Position numbers and translations under genes: made by a program
Origin: Nanobdellota archaeon
Lineage (GTDB): Archaea > Nanobdellota > Nanobdellia > SCGC-AAA011-G17 > GW2011-AR17
Length of the DNA: 43,814 nucleotides
NCBI GenBank assembly: GCA_013329215.1
Contig: DUKS01000001.1
Location: 1 to 43,814 of the forward strand
Reading direction: 5' to 3'
Shown: piece by piece, positions 23,537-31,860 of the stretch
Numbering within the stretch: the first letter of the stretch is position 1
Layout of the letters: each line of letters begins with the position of its first letter
The notes under the pieces: generated by a model
What the model was told of the DNA's origin: nothing
The model's database searches: none
Seen by the model: the letters and a program-made list of their open reading frames with translations, nothing else

Positions 23537-24022
23537 TTAAGCAATATCATGCAGTTCCTTGAACACTTTCACATCATACTGCCTGATAAAATTCTCAAGA
23601 ACAACTGTAAACAGATGATGCTTGTCTTTTGTCAGCACGTTTGAATGCGTTTTAATCGCAGCCGCAAGAAGCACTGCATCGCTCGGGTCATGTATCTTGT
23701 TCAAAAGCATCGGGTCTGCCTGCTTCACAAACTCTTTCTCCTGCCCCCAGTTGCCGGGGTGAACATCAATGGTTATGACAGTCATCTTTGCTTTTGCAAG
23801 GAACTCCCTTATGTTTTTTCTTGCCTGATGCCCGAGCATCCTGTCAATGTGCACAAGCTCTTCCATGTTAAAAGAAGTCATTGCAATCTTCGGCAGCGCA
23901 AGCAGCCTGTCCTCCCTGTCCTTGTGCTCCATGCATGAGACAAAAAAGCTCGTGTCCAGAAGCCAGAACCCCCTTGCATGCACAAGGTCCATTGCCAGAA
24001 GGTTTGATATTAGCTCTTTCAT
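23537..24022 (-). CDS. PIN-domain protein
   Basis: A 161-residue PIN-like nuclease. It shows a strand-1 Asp in GFWLLDTSFFVSCME, a Glu in MTSFNMEELVHID and the final acidic cluster in KIHDPSDAVLLAAAIKTHSN followed by VLTKDKHHLF. These are the usual three to four metal-binding positions. PIN domains cut RNA and often act as VapC toxins, but no antitoxin-like gene is next to it. It lies 2 nt after the HIT gene on the same strand, and this pairing suggests a shared operon. A standalone RNA-processing role is equally possible. The gene converges on the P-loop protein gene with a 5-nt gap. Confidence 0.75.
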   Translation of the reverse strand: MKELISNLLAMDLVHARGFWLLDTSFFVSCMEHKDREDRLLALPKIAMTSFNMEELVHIDRMLGHQARKNIREFLAKAKMTVITIDVHPGNWGQEKEFVKQADPMLLNKIHDPSDAVLLAAAIKTHSNVLTKDKHHLFTVVLENFIRQYDVKVFKELHDIA

Positions 24023-24024
24023 GT

Positions 24025-24648
24025 TTACGGAAGCCTGAAGGGCTGCGTCTTCACATCATACCTTTTTATCACAGGCTTCGGCTCCTCTTTTGGCTTTTCC
24101 TTGGGGATTTTAGCAGAAATCTTGTTTGCGATGTCTTCCATCTCGCTTTCTTCTATCTTGACAGCATTCCAGCCTACAACAACCTTGTCCCCTTCAAAGC
24201 GCGGGATGATGTTAATCAGCGCGTGAGGCGCCCTCTGCCCTGCGATTGCGCCGTTTCCCACAATAATATTACTGCCTGCTGCATTTAAAGCCTCAAACAC
24301 AGCCTTTGACAGCTTGTTTGCGGCTGCATAAAGCTTTCCAGCTTCTGCATCTCCCATCTGTGCCATCATTGCATAATGCTTTTTCGGAAAAAGAAGCAAA
24401 TGCCCCTTGTTTGCGGGATTGATGTCAAGGATTGCTATTGAATCAGCATCTTCATAGACTTTTTTCACAGGGATCTTGCCTTCGACCATAAGGCAGAATG
24501 GGCACTGCTGTTTGCCGCCCGTGAGCTCTTCCTGATCTTCAGGGGGCAAAGAAGCCATTATTTCCTGCAGCTTTTCCTGCTGCTGTTCCGGTGAAAGGTC
24601 CGCAAGCTGCGCCTTGATTGCGTTTATTTTGTCTGGTGTAAGCGCCAT
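24025..24648 (-). CDS. HIT-family protein lacking the catalytic histidine
   Basis: A 207-residue protein. A helical N-terminus (LTPDKINAIKAQLADLSPEQ) precedes the HIT core: QCPFCLMVEGKIPVKKVYED, IAILDINPANKGHLLLFPKKHY, and the C-terminal motif region GQRAPHALINIIPRFEGD. HIT hydrolases need H-x-H-x-H; here His142 is followed by Leu144 and Asn146, so the nucleophilic middle His and the third His are both lost. It should therefore not work as a nucleotidyl hydrolase or transferase and may be a nucleotide-binding protein. The C-terminus is Pro/Lys-rich. ATG 24648 is preferred to 24660 because it lies about 22 nt from a TATA-like element. The PIN gene follows after 2 nt. Confidence 0.85.
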   Translation of the reverse strand: MALTPDKINAIKAQLADLSPEQQQEKLQEIMASLPPEDQEELTGGKQQCPFCLMVEGKIPVKKVYEDADSIAILDINPANKGHLLLFPKKHYAMMAQMGDAEAGKLYAAANKLSKAVFEALNAAGSNIIVGNGAIAGQRAPHALINIIPRFEGDKVVVGWNAVKIEESEMEDIANKISAKIPKEKPKEEPKPVIKRYDVKTQPFRLP

Positions 24649-24696
24649 GCTACCAAACATAAGTATTAAATACCTATTAAATGTTTCCTTTTTCCA

Positions 24697-25338
24697 ATGG
24701 AACTGTCAGTAATAATACCTGCGCACAATGAGGAGAAATGCATAGCTGCAACCCTGAAGGCAATACCTGCGGATATTGAAGCAATCGTAGTGTGTAACGC
24801 ATGCACTGACAGCACATTTGACGCTGCAAACAGCGTAAAGAGGGAAAAACTGAAGGTTTTCAACATACCTGAAAAAGGCGTTTCAAAGGCAAGGAACTTT
24901 GGGGCGAAAATGGCGAGCCATGCAAGAATTGTGTTCCTTGATGCGGATGTTGTGCCTGAAACAGGCCTGTTTGAAATGATAGCTGTGTGCGGATGCAGCA
25001 TAGGCACCTGCAATGCAAAGCCGAACATTAAAAAGTTTGTTCCTGAAGCACTGATGAAGCTGAAGAACCTGACACACCGCTTCGGCACATGCACAGGGCT
25101 TATATTCTGCACAAAAGAGATGTTTGAAAAGGCAGGCGGCTTTGATGAAAGCCTGGAGCTTGGCGAAGACGGCAAATTCCTACGGGCTGCAAAAAAGGAA
25201 GGCAAGTACGGCGTTGTTAATGCATACGTAACAAACAATATGCGACGGTTTGAGCAGATGGGATATGCCGGAGTATGCTGGTTCTGGGTAAAGAATTATT
25301 TCTACCCGCGGAAAAAGAAGTACGAAGTAATAAGATAA
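24697..25338 (+). CDS. Family 2 (GT-A) glycosyltransferase
   Basis: A 213-residue soluble GT2 enzyme. ELSVIIPAHNEEKCIAATL is the nucleotide-sugar binding start. IVVCNACTDSTFD follows, then KARNFGAKMASHARIVFLDADV with the metal-binding DxD (DAD), and AGGFDESLELGEDGKFLRAA with the ED acceptor/catalytic-base region. It lacks membrane segments, unlike dolichyl-phosphate mannose synthases with C-terminal helices. The sugar donor and acceptor are unknown; lipid-linked glycan assembly is an inference. A TATA-like ctattaaat at 24675-24682 is about 20 nt upstream. The stop is 1 nt from the next ATG, so the two are probably co-transcribed. Confidence 0.88.
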   Translation: MELSVIIPAHNEEKCIAATLKAIPADIEAIVVCNACTDSTFDAANSVKREKLKVFNIPEKGVSKARNFGAKMASHARIVFLDADVVPETGLFEMIAVCGCSIGTCNAKPNIKKFVPEALMKLKNLTHRFGTCTGLIFCTKEMFEKAGGFDESLELGEDGKFLRAAKKEGKYGVVNAYVTNNMRRFEQMGYAGVCWFWVKNYFYPRKKKYEVIR

Positions 25339-25339
25339 A

Positions 25340-26449
25340 ATGGGTTTGCATGAGCAATATATTGGGGAATTAGTCCAAAAAGGATTGAGATCGGGTTTTA
25401 GCTATATTCAAACCTTAAGGAATTCATTCGGCGCTGACCCGCGGGAAGTATGGAACATTTTCAGCCGCTACAAGAAAGAGCCTGAAACAAAAAAAGGATG
25501 GCCAAACAGCTACCCGGAATTCCCGGAACCGCATCCTGCTTATTCGCAATGGCGCCTGACACCGCCTGCAACAAAAGTAATACTCGGCAACATTGAAGCA
25601 GAAGGCCCTAAGGAAGTATGTTTCCTGTCGTGCCCGATTTTGGGCACGCAATTTGAGCGGGAAGCGAAAAAGAAAAGCGTGTTTCTGGACATTGACACTA
25701 ACACCCTGAGTTATGTAAGCACTTTCGCAAATGCAGTGCATTATGACATTAACACAGAAGTGCCGAATTCACTAAGGGGCAGGTTTGACTGCGTTATAAC
25801 AGACCCGCCATGGTACCAGGATGACATAAAGCTGTGCGTGAAAAGGGCATCTGACCTTGTAAAAACCGGCGGAATAATATATTTCTCAATTCCGGGCATT
25901 CTTACAAGGCCCTCTGTTATTGAGGAAAGAAAAGATTTGCAGGCATGGCTGGGCAGGAATAATCTCCTTGTTCTGGAAATGAGCCCTATTGCCGAGTATG
26001 AAGTTCCTCCTTTTGAGTACATGGCTTATTACGACATTCCGCCGTTTTCAGGCGAGTCCTGGCGGGTTGGTGAATGGGTTAAGCTGAAAAAATGCGGGGA
26101 AGCCGGAGAAGAGATAGCAGCAAACAGGCAAAATACAAACTGGATTGAATACAGCATTGCGGGAAAAAGGGTGCTGCTGCGGGAAAAGCCGGAAGACAAA
26201 AAAAAGCCATCTGTCAGCGGGCTTTACGATGACAGCAGCCTCATATTAAGGACCGTAAGCAAAAGAAGCCCTCTTGTGCAAGATGTTGACATCTGGACGT
26301 CAAGAAATGCAGTGCTGCATATCAGTTCAGGATTTACCGGTGTAAAGGCGGCGCTTGATAATATTGAAAAGAAAGATGAAGAAATTGCGGCGCTCTCGGG
26401 ATGCGATAAAGAAACAATAAGAAAAATAAAAGCGCTCATAAGCGCTTAA
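25340..26449 (+). CDS. SAM-dependent enzyme with DPPW motif (methyltransferase or BpsA-like aminopropyltransferase)
   Basis: A 369-residue protein. The N-terminal 60 residues are helical and might form a winged helix. A Rossmann-type core follows: EVCFLSCPILGTQF in the motif I region, then VFLDIDTNTLSYVSTFA (acidic strand-2 end), HYDINTEVPNSLRGRFDCVI and TDPPWYQ, then IYFSIPGILTRPSV. D-P-P-W is the catalytic motif of N6-adenine and other amino-methyltransferases, but a similar DPP motif is also found in branched-polyamine synthase (BpsA, DUF43), whose domain order is comparable. The usual glycine-rich motif I is not clear, so substrate and even reaction type remain open. It sits 1 nt after a glycosyltransferase gene. 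Confidence 0.65.
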   Translation: MGLHEQYIGELVQKGLRSGFSYIQTLRNSFGADPREVWNIFSRYKKEPETKKGWPNSYPEFPEPHPAYSQWRLTPPATKVILGNIEAEGPKEVCFLSCPILGTQFEREAKKKSVFLDIDTNTLSYVSTFANAVHYDINTEVPNSLRGRFDCVITDPPWYQDDIKLCVKRASDLVKTGGIIYFSIPGILTRPSVIEERKDLQAWLGRNNLLVLEMSPIAEYEVPPFEYMAYYDIPPFSGESWRVGEWVKLKKCGEAGEEIAANRQNTNWIEYSIAGKRVLLREKPEDKKKPSVSGLYDDSSLILRTVSKRSPLVQDVDIWTSRNAVLHISSGFTGVKAALDNIEKKDEEIAALSGCDKETIRKIKALISA

Positions 26450-26465
26450 GGATTCCTGCTCGTGA

Positions 26466-27233
26466 TTAAAGCAGCCGGGCCACAATCTCAACAAGCCCTT
26501 CTGCATTGTCTGCAAGCGCATCAAAATGCAAAGTGCCGTTTGGGGTTTCAACGCCTTTGTTAAGCACTTCCCTTCCCTCAAAGCCGTAAGTCATGCCTAC
26601 AACATATATGTCTACAAACCGTCTCGGGTTAAGCCTCATGACTCTTTTTGATGCTGCAAGGTCATTTACTGTATCGCCGACATGAACCGCTTCATCTCCT
26701 GCAATGCCAAGCTCTTCCAATGCCAAATACAATGAAATCTTTGAGGGCTTTTTTATTGCCTCCTGGTTGCCTGCGCCGTGGTAGTCTGCAAGTGTTTCTT
26801 CTGTTATTACTGAATCAAACACTGCCAGAATTCCGGCTTGCACGAGCTCCTTTTCAATCGAGGCGATTTTATTCGTGGTATTTATGCCCTGCTTAAGCCC
26901 CAGCCTTTGAAACAAGCGTACAGCATCTGCAATGCCGGGATAAAGCTGGACCGGGTTTTCCCTTTTGAACCTTTCATATCCAACCCATACAGGATGGGAC
27001 TTGTCATTCATGGTGCATGGAAGGCCGAGCGCGTCGTATACTCCCTGCGGCCCATTTGCCTGGATTACAGTATTATAGAATCCCATAAACTTCGAAAAAG
27101 TGTCCAAGGGATTTCCCTCATGCACCAGAGTTTTGCCATTGTCTTTGGCCCATTGCTGAAACCAAAGATATTGTCTCATGCCTGTCTGGGACATAGTCCC
27201 GTCAAAGTCCCATATCACTCCTTTCAATGCCAT
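26466..27233 (-). CDS. HAD-superfamily phosphatase (phosphoglycolate-phosphatase-like)
   Basis: A 255-residue HAD hydrolase with all four motifs: motif I IWDFDGTMSQTG near residue 8, motif II INTTNKIAS, the motif III lysine in AIKKPSKISLYLA and motif IV VHVGDTVNDLAASK. An alpha-helical cap between motifs I and II indicates subfamily I. Substrates may be phosphoglycolate or other small phosphate esters; phosphoglycolate would be notable in a RuBisCO-bearing cell, but this is inference. The start at 27233 is fixed by a strong AAAGGAGG ribosome binding site and gives the family's usual N-terminus; the open frame continues to 27335 without support. A TATA-like actatttaaat lies about 50 nt upstream. 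Confidence 0.88.
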   Translation of the reverse strand: MALKGVIWDFDGTMSQTGMRQYLWFQQWAKDNGKTLVHEGNPLDTFSKFMGFYNTVIQANGPQGVYDALGLPCTMNDKSHPVWVGYERFKRENPVQLYPGIADAVRLFQRLGLKQGINTTNKIASIEKELVQAGILAVFDSVITEETLADYHGAGNQEAIKKPSKISLYLALEELGIAGDEAVHVGDTVNDLAASKRVMRLNPRRFVDIYVVGMTYGFEGREVLNKGVETPNGTLHFDALADNAEGLVEIVARLL

Positions 27234-27341
27234 TATATCATCCTCCTTTAAATGATAATGATGGGAAATAGTATAGGCATTTAAATAGTTTTCCCAAAAA
27301 AAAGAGAAAAGCCTTAAAAGCCGCGCCGCCATCATATTCGT

Positions 27342-28082
27342 ATGATTATCAGCTTTTTTGAGGAGTATCCCACGAAAGAGAATCTTGCAAAGCTAAAGCT
27401 TGTTTCATTCCCGGCAAAGCTGTATCTTGCAGCGCATTCAATCGGCGAGTTCTACAGGCTGAAAGATAAAATAAAATCAAAAAATGTGAAAGAGGTTGTG
27501 TACTGGCCGCTGTTAAAGAAAGAGGAAGGGTACTGGATGAGCCCGTTTGCAGACCAAAACGCGCTAAAGCGCATAATGGAAGAGACAAAAGGGATTCCTG
27601 TGCTGTGGGATGCCGAGCTGCCGATGAAAAGGATTCTTTTGCTTAAAAACATGTTTCATTTTTATAGGAGCAGGAAAATGATAAAAGATTTTATCAGCGC
27701 GCATGAGAAGGAAGTGTACTGCGCAGAGTATTTTCCTGAAAGCGGGATTATATACAGGCTCCTGAAAATGCTCGGCGTCGAGTTCAGGGCAAAGGAATGC
27801 GGGGATTATGAAGTGAGGATGCTGTACAGCTCAATGCATGAGTTCAGCGGAAAGTTCATGAAAGAGGAGATTGAGCAGGGCGTTCTTGAAACAAAAGGCA
27901 AGTTTATCCCGGCATTCGGCACGCTCACAAAAGGGGCGCGGGGAAATGAAAAGCCAGTTGCAAAATGGCTTCTTGAAAGAGATTTGGGAATTGCAAGGGA
28001 TGCAGGCGTGAAGGAAGCAATAATATTCCGCCTCGGCGGGCTGACAAAGGAGTATGCGGAGATTCTGAAGAAGTTCTCCTGA
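27342..28082 (+). CDS. Conserved hypothetical protein, TIM-barrel-like, 246 aa
   Basis: I do not recognise a named family. The protein is soluble, with alternating strands and helices: VSFPAKLYLAAHSIGEFYRL, VVYWPLLKKEEGYWMSPFAD, IPVLWDAELPM, VYCAEYFP and EAIIFRLGGL. This order (VxxWP, PVLWDAE, AEYFP, IIFRLGG) looks like successive barrel strands with acidic residues at their ends, as in sugar- or metal-binding TIM barrels. That is a fold guess, not a function. The gene is divergent from the HAD phosphatase and separated from thyX by a hairpin, so it is probably transcribed alone. Confidence 0.6.
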   Translation: MIISFFEEYPTKENLAKLKLVSFPAKLYLAAHSIGEFYRLKDKIKSKNVKEVVYWPLLKKEEGYWMSPFADQNALKRIMEETKGIPVLWDAELPMKRILLLKNMFHFYRSRKMIKDFISAHEKEVYCAEYFPESGIIYRLLKMLGVEFRAKECGDYEVRMLYSSMHEFSGKFMKEEIEQGVLETKGKFIPAFGTLTKGARGNEKPVAKWLLERDLGIARDAGVKEAIIFRLGGLTKEYAEILKKFS

Positions 28083-28086
28083 CTTC

Positions 28087-28138
28087 ACCAGTGTTGTAGT
28101 TTTATGCACATAAGCTTTAACACAAGTGCAACGCTGGT
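28087..28138 (+). terminator. Hairpin downstream of the hypothetical gene
   Basis: ACCAGTGTTG (28087-28096) pairs with CAACGCTGGT (28129-28138), 10 bp with one G-U, around a 32-nt loop. It lies just after the stop at 28082 and before the thyX TATA box (about 28138-28150), so a transcript end is plausible. Confidence 0.35.
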
Positions 28139-28192
28139 AAAATATATAAACAGGTTCCACATCCGGTTTAAAGAAAAAGAGGTTGATATTGA

Positions 28193-29557
28193 ATGGCATA
28201 TGAAAGAAGGATATACACTCTGAGCGGAAAGCCGGAGGAAGTTATTGCAGTCGCGTTTGCCAAGTGCAGCAGGGACCCAAGGCCCTTTGATGTTATTGTT
28301 GAAGAGCTTGACGCAGACAAGTCGAGGAGATTCCACGAAAGATGGGTGGTAGGATACGGCCACAGCTCTGTTGCAGAGCACGCGATTGCGCACATTGCAA
28401 TAGAAAATATTTCTATACTTGCGACAAAAGTGCTTGAAGACACGCGGTTGGCATCATACACAGAAAAATCAACCCGCTACCAGGTAATGGAGGCAGGCAA
28501 ATGCTACCGGCCAAAAAATCTCCCCCCCGCCGGTGAAGGGTTCTTTGGCACAGCCGTAGCTGAACTGTTCAAAGTGTACGCGCTTGCAACTGAAAAAGTG
28601 GCAGAGCTTATGAGGAAAAAATTTCCGATGGAAAATATGCCGGAGCAGAGATACAGCGACATGATAAGGTCCAAAACCTGCGACGTAACAAGATGCCTGC
28701 TTCCTGCAGGCACTATGACGCAGCTTGGCACGACAATGAATGCAAGAAGCCTTGAGCATTGTCTGAGCAAGCTCCTTTCAAGCCCGATGATAGAGATGCA
28801 GGAGATCGGCGCTGAGATGAAGGCCATTGCATTAAAAGAGCTGCCAACACTGGTTAAGCATGCAGTCGAGAACCCGTTTATCCATGGATATGCAGCGCAA
28901 TTGGAAGATATAATTGCAAAGATCCCGGCAACAAATGCAGGCAAGGATGTAGAGCTCGTAAGGTGGACAGCGGACAGCATCCACAGAATTGTGTCTGCAA
29001 TGCTTTTCAGGGGCTCTGAGCTGCCCTACAGCGCGGTTGCAGGATATGTTGAAGGCATGAAACGGGAAGAAAGGGCAGGGGTGATCGAAAGCGTTATGAG
29101 CCAGAGGGGTCCACATGACCCTGCGCCAAGGGAATTCGAAGAGGCATCGCTCACTTTCGGCCTGCTCGTCGACTACGGCGCTTACAGGGACATACAAAGG
29201 CACAGGATAATGAGCCAAACCCCGCAGGCCCTGAATGTAAGCCACGGCTTTGAAATTCCTGAAGAGATAGTGGAAGCCGGAGTAAAGCAGGCATATGAAG
29301 ATGCAATGAATTTTGCAGCAGAGGCGTTCGGCGTGATCGGCTGCGACAACCCGCTTGAAGCGCAGTATGTGGTGCCGCTTGGCTACAGAATGAGGCTTTT
29401 GATGACAATGAACCTGAGGGAAGCATTCCATTTCTGCGAGCTGAGAAGCGGAAATAGAGGGCATATTTCATACAGGCGCGTTGCGCAGAAAATGGCTGAT
29501 GAAATCAGCAATGTTTACCCTGGAATAGGAAAGCATATGAGAATAGACAGGAGCTAG
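28193..29557 (+). CDS. thyX: Two-domain ThyX-type flavin-dependent thymidylate synthase
   Basis: A 454-residue protein made of two ThyX folds, where most ThyX are 210-260 residues. Domain 1 (about 1-225) has GHSSVAEHA, then D-T-R at 83-85, LASYTEK and Ser93, followed by TRY and NARSLEH. Domain 2 (about 245-454) has RHR at 336-338, IMSQTPQ and then Ala346, and FHFCELRSGNRGH. The ThyX signature is RHR-X7-S: domain 1 keeps the Ser but not the RH, and domain 2 keeps RHR but not the Ser. The active site may therefore be shared between halves. The family makes dTMP from dUMP with methylene-tetrahydrofolate and FAD. Long forms are known in some bacteria such as Chlamydia. GAGGTTGAT before the ATG is the ribosome binding site. 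Confidence 0.88.
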   Translation: MAYERRIYTLSGKPEEVIAVAFAKCSRDPRPFDVIVEELDADKSRRFHERWVVGYGHSSVAEHAIAHIAIENISILATKVLEDTRLASYTEKSTRYQVMEAGKCYRPKNLPPAGEGFFGTAVAELFKVYALATEKVAELMRKKFPMENMPEQRYSDMIRSKTCDVTRCLLPAGTMTQLGTTMNARSLEHCLSKLLSSPMIEMQEIGAEMKAIALKELPTLVKHAVENPFIHGYAAQLEDIIAKIPATNAGKDVELVRWTADSIHRIVSAMLFRGSELPYSAVAGYVEGMKREERAGVIESVMSQRGPHDPAPREFEEASLTFGLLVDYGAYRDIQRHRIMSQTPQALNVSHGFEIPEEIVEAGVKQAYEDAMNFAAEAFGVIGCDNPLEAQYVVPLGYRMRLLMTMNLREAFHFCELRSGNRGHISYRRVAQKMADEISNVYPGIGKHMRIDRS

Positions 29558-29561
29558 GGAT

Positions 29562-31592
29562 TTATTTTATTTCCCTGCCGTTCACAGCGCTTATTTTAAC
29601 TATTCTTTTTCCTTTTTTGCCTGCATACCTTAATTCATAGTAAGGATAATAAACAACAGAATGCCTGGTGAGCGCTGCATTGAACCACGCTTTTGACAGC
29701 TTTGAAAGATCATTAACGCTCACAACCTGCGCAACAATTTTGCCTTCAACAGCTTCATTTGAAACAGGCAGGTCTTCTGACAAAAGCTTTTTTATGTTTT
29801 CAGGCACATTAACTTTTGCAAGCGGCTCCCAGACATAAGCCCTGCCTGCTTTTCCTGAGTATGAAATAATCTTCTTTTTCATCAGGTCATTTGCAACCTG
29901 ATTTGCAAAGTTCTCTGTGATTGCAAGCTTTGACGAGATCTCCGCATTTGTAACATTCTTCTTGTCAAGTATAAGCTTCAGGACTGATATTTCCCGCTCT
30001 GTAAGCTTCAGGATAGAAGAAAAGCCCTTATACGCTTTTATTGAGCCGTTTCCCTTAAGCTTTATTGCATCTCCCGTGACTGCATCAAAATACACCTGAA
30101 AATTTCCTGTTTTGCCGCCGAACAGGCCCATGCCTGTCTTTGCAAGTTCTGCCCTTACCACCGGCTTAAGCATAAGCGTTGCAGACTCAAGGCTTTCCCT
30201 TGATGGCCCGAAAAAGAGAAACAGTTTCTTTTTTTTGCGCCCTATTATTTTATCCAGCCCTTCTTTTGTAAGACTGACGCTGAAATGCCCAACTCCGGCA
30301 AATTTTGCCCTGGCAGAAGATTTGTGCCCGCCTTCTTTTGAAACTTCCAGGGGCGCATAAAAGTCCCTAAGCTCTTTTGAAGTGTTTGCTTTTACATCAT
30401 TATCAGTAAGAGTCTTGTGCTCTGTAAGCAGCCACCTCACTTTCATTTCCTTTACATCCTTAAACAGGTCAGGGCAAAAAACAAAAAACTCACCCGGCTT
30501 CAGCTTAGGCAGCGATTCAAGGACGCTTTCATCGCCTTTTAAGTCAAGCGACTGAAGAGCAGTCTTTACTTTTGCAATGTCCTGTTTCGTAACAAGCCTT
30601 CCAACCGCCCATGTCCCGAACTGCGCAAATGCCTTATAATCTATATCCCCGGGATTCTGCGTGCCTGTAATGCAGCCTATGCCATATTTTCTTGCCTGCT
30701 TGTAAACCAGCTTAAGGATTTCTTTTGCCATCGGCTTTTCAGCGCCGGCAGGTATAAAAGAGGACACTTCATCAATCATGAAAATCGCCTGCAGGTCCTT
30801 TGACGGGTTTGCAAGCATCCACTCGTAAAGCTCTGTCGCAAGCATTGATACAAAAAATTGCTTTTCCTCCATTGTTTCAAGCGTGTTAAGGTAAATTACG
30901 CTTATCTGCGTCTTGTCCTGCCCTTTTCCAAGAAGCGTGCCAATGTCAAGCCTTATCCCGAACTGGAACATCAGCTCTTTCTGGCCTATTGCAAGGAACT
31001 TGAGCTTTTTTGAAAGCACTGCCATTTCCTTTGCATCCCTTACAAAAGCCGCGCCTTCCTGCTTCACTGAATCAGGCATGTTAAGCACAAGCTCTGAAAG
31101 CTCATCAAATGTTGACAGGTTGATTCTTTTTTTCCAGCAGTCAAACAGTATTAAGTAAAGCACGGCCTGCGCATTCTTCCCTTTGTCATTGTCCAGGTCA
31201 AAGCCGATAAGCTTTGCAATAGAGCTGGAAACCTGGCTTACTATGCTGACAACATCCTCGTTTTCCAAATCCCTGCCAGCAAGCTTCAGGGGATTAACGC
31301 ACAATGGAATGCCTTTTGAAGAAGTTGGAGTAAAAACAACAACCCGCACATTTTCCCGGAATTGTTTCAATCGCTGCTTGTCAACATTTTCACCTGTTCC
31401 GGGCATTGCAAGGCTTGCGAGGTCGCCCTGCGGGTCAACGATTATTGAAGGAATGCCGTTAAGCGCAGCCTCTTCAATCAGAACTTTGCTAAGGACTGTT
31501 TTACCTGAGCCTGTGCTTCCCAATGCAATAAAGTGCTTTTTCAGCGCATCAAGGCCATACTTGAAATCCTTTCCCAGAATTGCGTCAGCCAT
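29562..31592 (-). CDS. HerA/DUF87-like ATPase with C-terminal winged helix
   Basis: A 676-residue FtsK/HerA-clan ATPase. Walker A is ALGSTGSGKTVLSKV near residue 28. IPSIIVDPQGDLASLAMPG is the characteristic strand after it, Walker B is LQAIFMIDEVSSFIPAG near 270, and GIGCITGTQNPGDIDYKAFAQFG holds the sensor region. The C-terminal third has a winged helix (LTEREISVLKLILDKKNVTNAEISSKLA). HerA proteins are hexameric DNA translocases in end resection with NurA; this longer type (DUF87/DUF853) is often found without NurA, and none is seen here. It converges on thyX with a 4-nt gap. A TATA-like tttatatac lies about 25 nt before the ATG, so it is probably leaderless. Confidence 0.85.
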   Translation of the reverse strand: MADAILGKDFKYGLDALKKHFIALGSTGSGKTVLSKVLIEEAALNGIPSIIVDPQGDLASLAMPGTGENVDKQRLKQFRENVRVVVFTPTSSKGIPLCVNPLKLAGRDLENEDVVSIVSQVSSSIAKLIGFDLDNDKGKNAQAVLYLILFDCWKKRINLSTFDELSELVLNMPDSVKQEGAAFVRDAKEMAVLSKKLKFLAIGQKELMFQFGIRLDIGTLLGKGQDKTQISVIYLNTLETMEEKQFFVSMLATELYEWMLANPSKDLQAIFMIDEVSSFIPAGAEKPMAKEILKLVYKQARKYGIGCITGTQNPGDIDYKAFAQFGTWAVGRLVTKQDIAKVKTALQSLDLKGDESVLESLPKLKPGEFFVFCPDLFKDVKEMKVRWLLTEHKTLTDNDVKANTSKELRDFYAPLEVSKEGGHKSSARAKFAGVGHFSVSLTKEGLDKIIGRKKKKLFLFFGPSRESLESATLMLKPVVRAELAKTGMGLFGGKTGNFQVYFDAVTGDAIKLKGNGSIKAYKGFSSILKLTEREISVLKLILDKKNVTNAEISSKLAITENFANQVANDLMKKKIISYSGKAGRAYVWEPLAKVNVPENIKKLLSEDLPVSNEAVEGKIVAQVVSVNDLSKLSKAWFNAALTRHSVVYYPYYELRYAGKKGKRIVKISAVNGREIK

Positions 31593-31634
31593 TGTGATTT
31601 TAGTGTGTTTTATTGTATATAAAGGTTGTTTTAT

Positions 31635-31823
31635 AGTAAAAGTCTTTAATAATCATATAAATTGTGAAGACTTTTACTGATAGCAAAACCCATTATCCGC
31701 ATTGTCAAAGACTTTTGCTTGCGGGAGTCATAGATTTCCGAGAGCCCCGAAAATCCGCAGATTTTCGATGGATATTAGTAAAACCCATCAACACTTTCTT
31801 ACGAAAATTAATGGGTTTTACTA
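31635..31823. repeat. Cluster of alternating inverted repeats (consensus AGYAAAA...), three successive hairpins plus a small one
   Basis: Six related 12-mers alternate in orientation. AGTAAAAGTCTT (31635-31646) pairs with AAGACTTTTACT (31667-31678). AGCAAAACCCAT (31682-31693) pairs over 7 bp with AAGACTTTTGCT (31708-31719). TAGTAAAACCCAT (31776-31788) pairs perfectly over 13 bp with ATGGGTTTTACTA (31811-31823). Between the last two sits CGAAAATC-CGCA-GATTTTCG (31748-31767). The cluster fills the gap between the HerA-like gene and the end of the zinc-ribbon surface-protein gene. A small RNA, a MITE-like element or a two-way terminator are all possible. Confidence 0.6.
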
Positions 31824-31860
31824 TAGTTCAGAATATTCTTCCCTGCTTTCTTGGCAGCTA

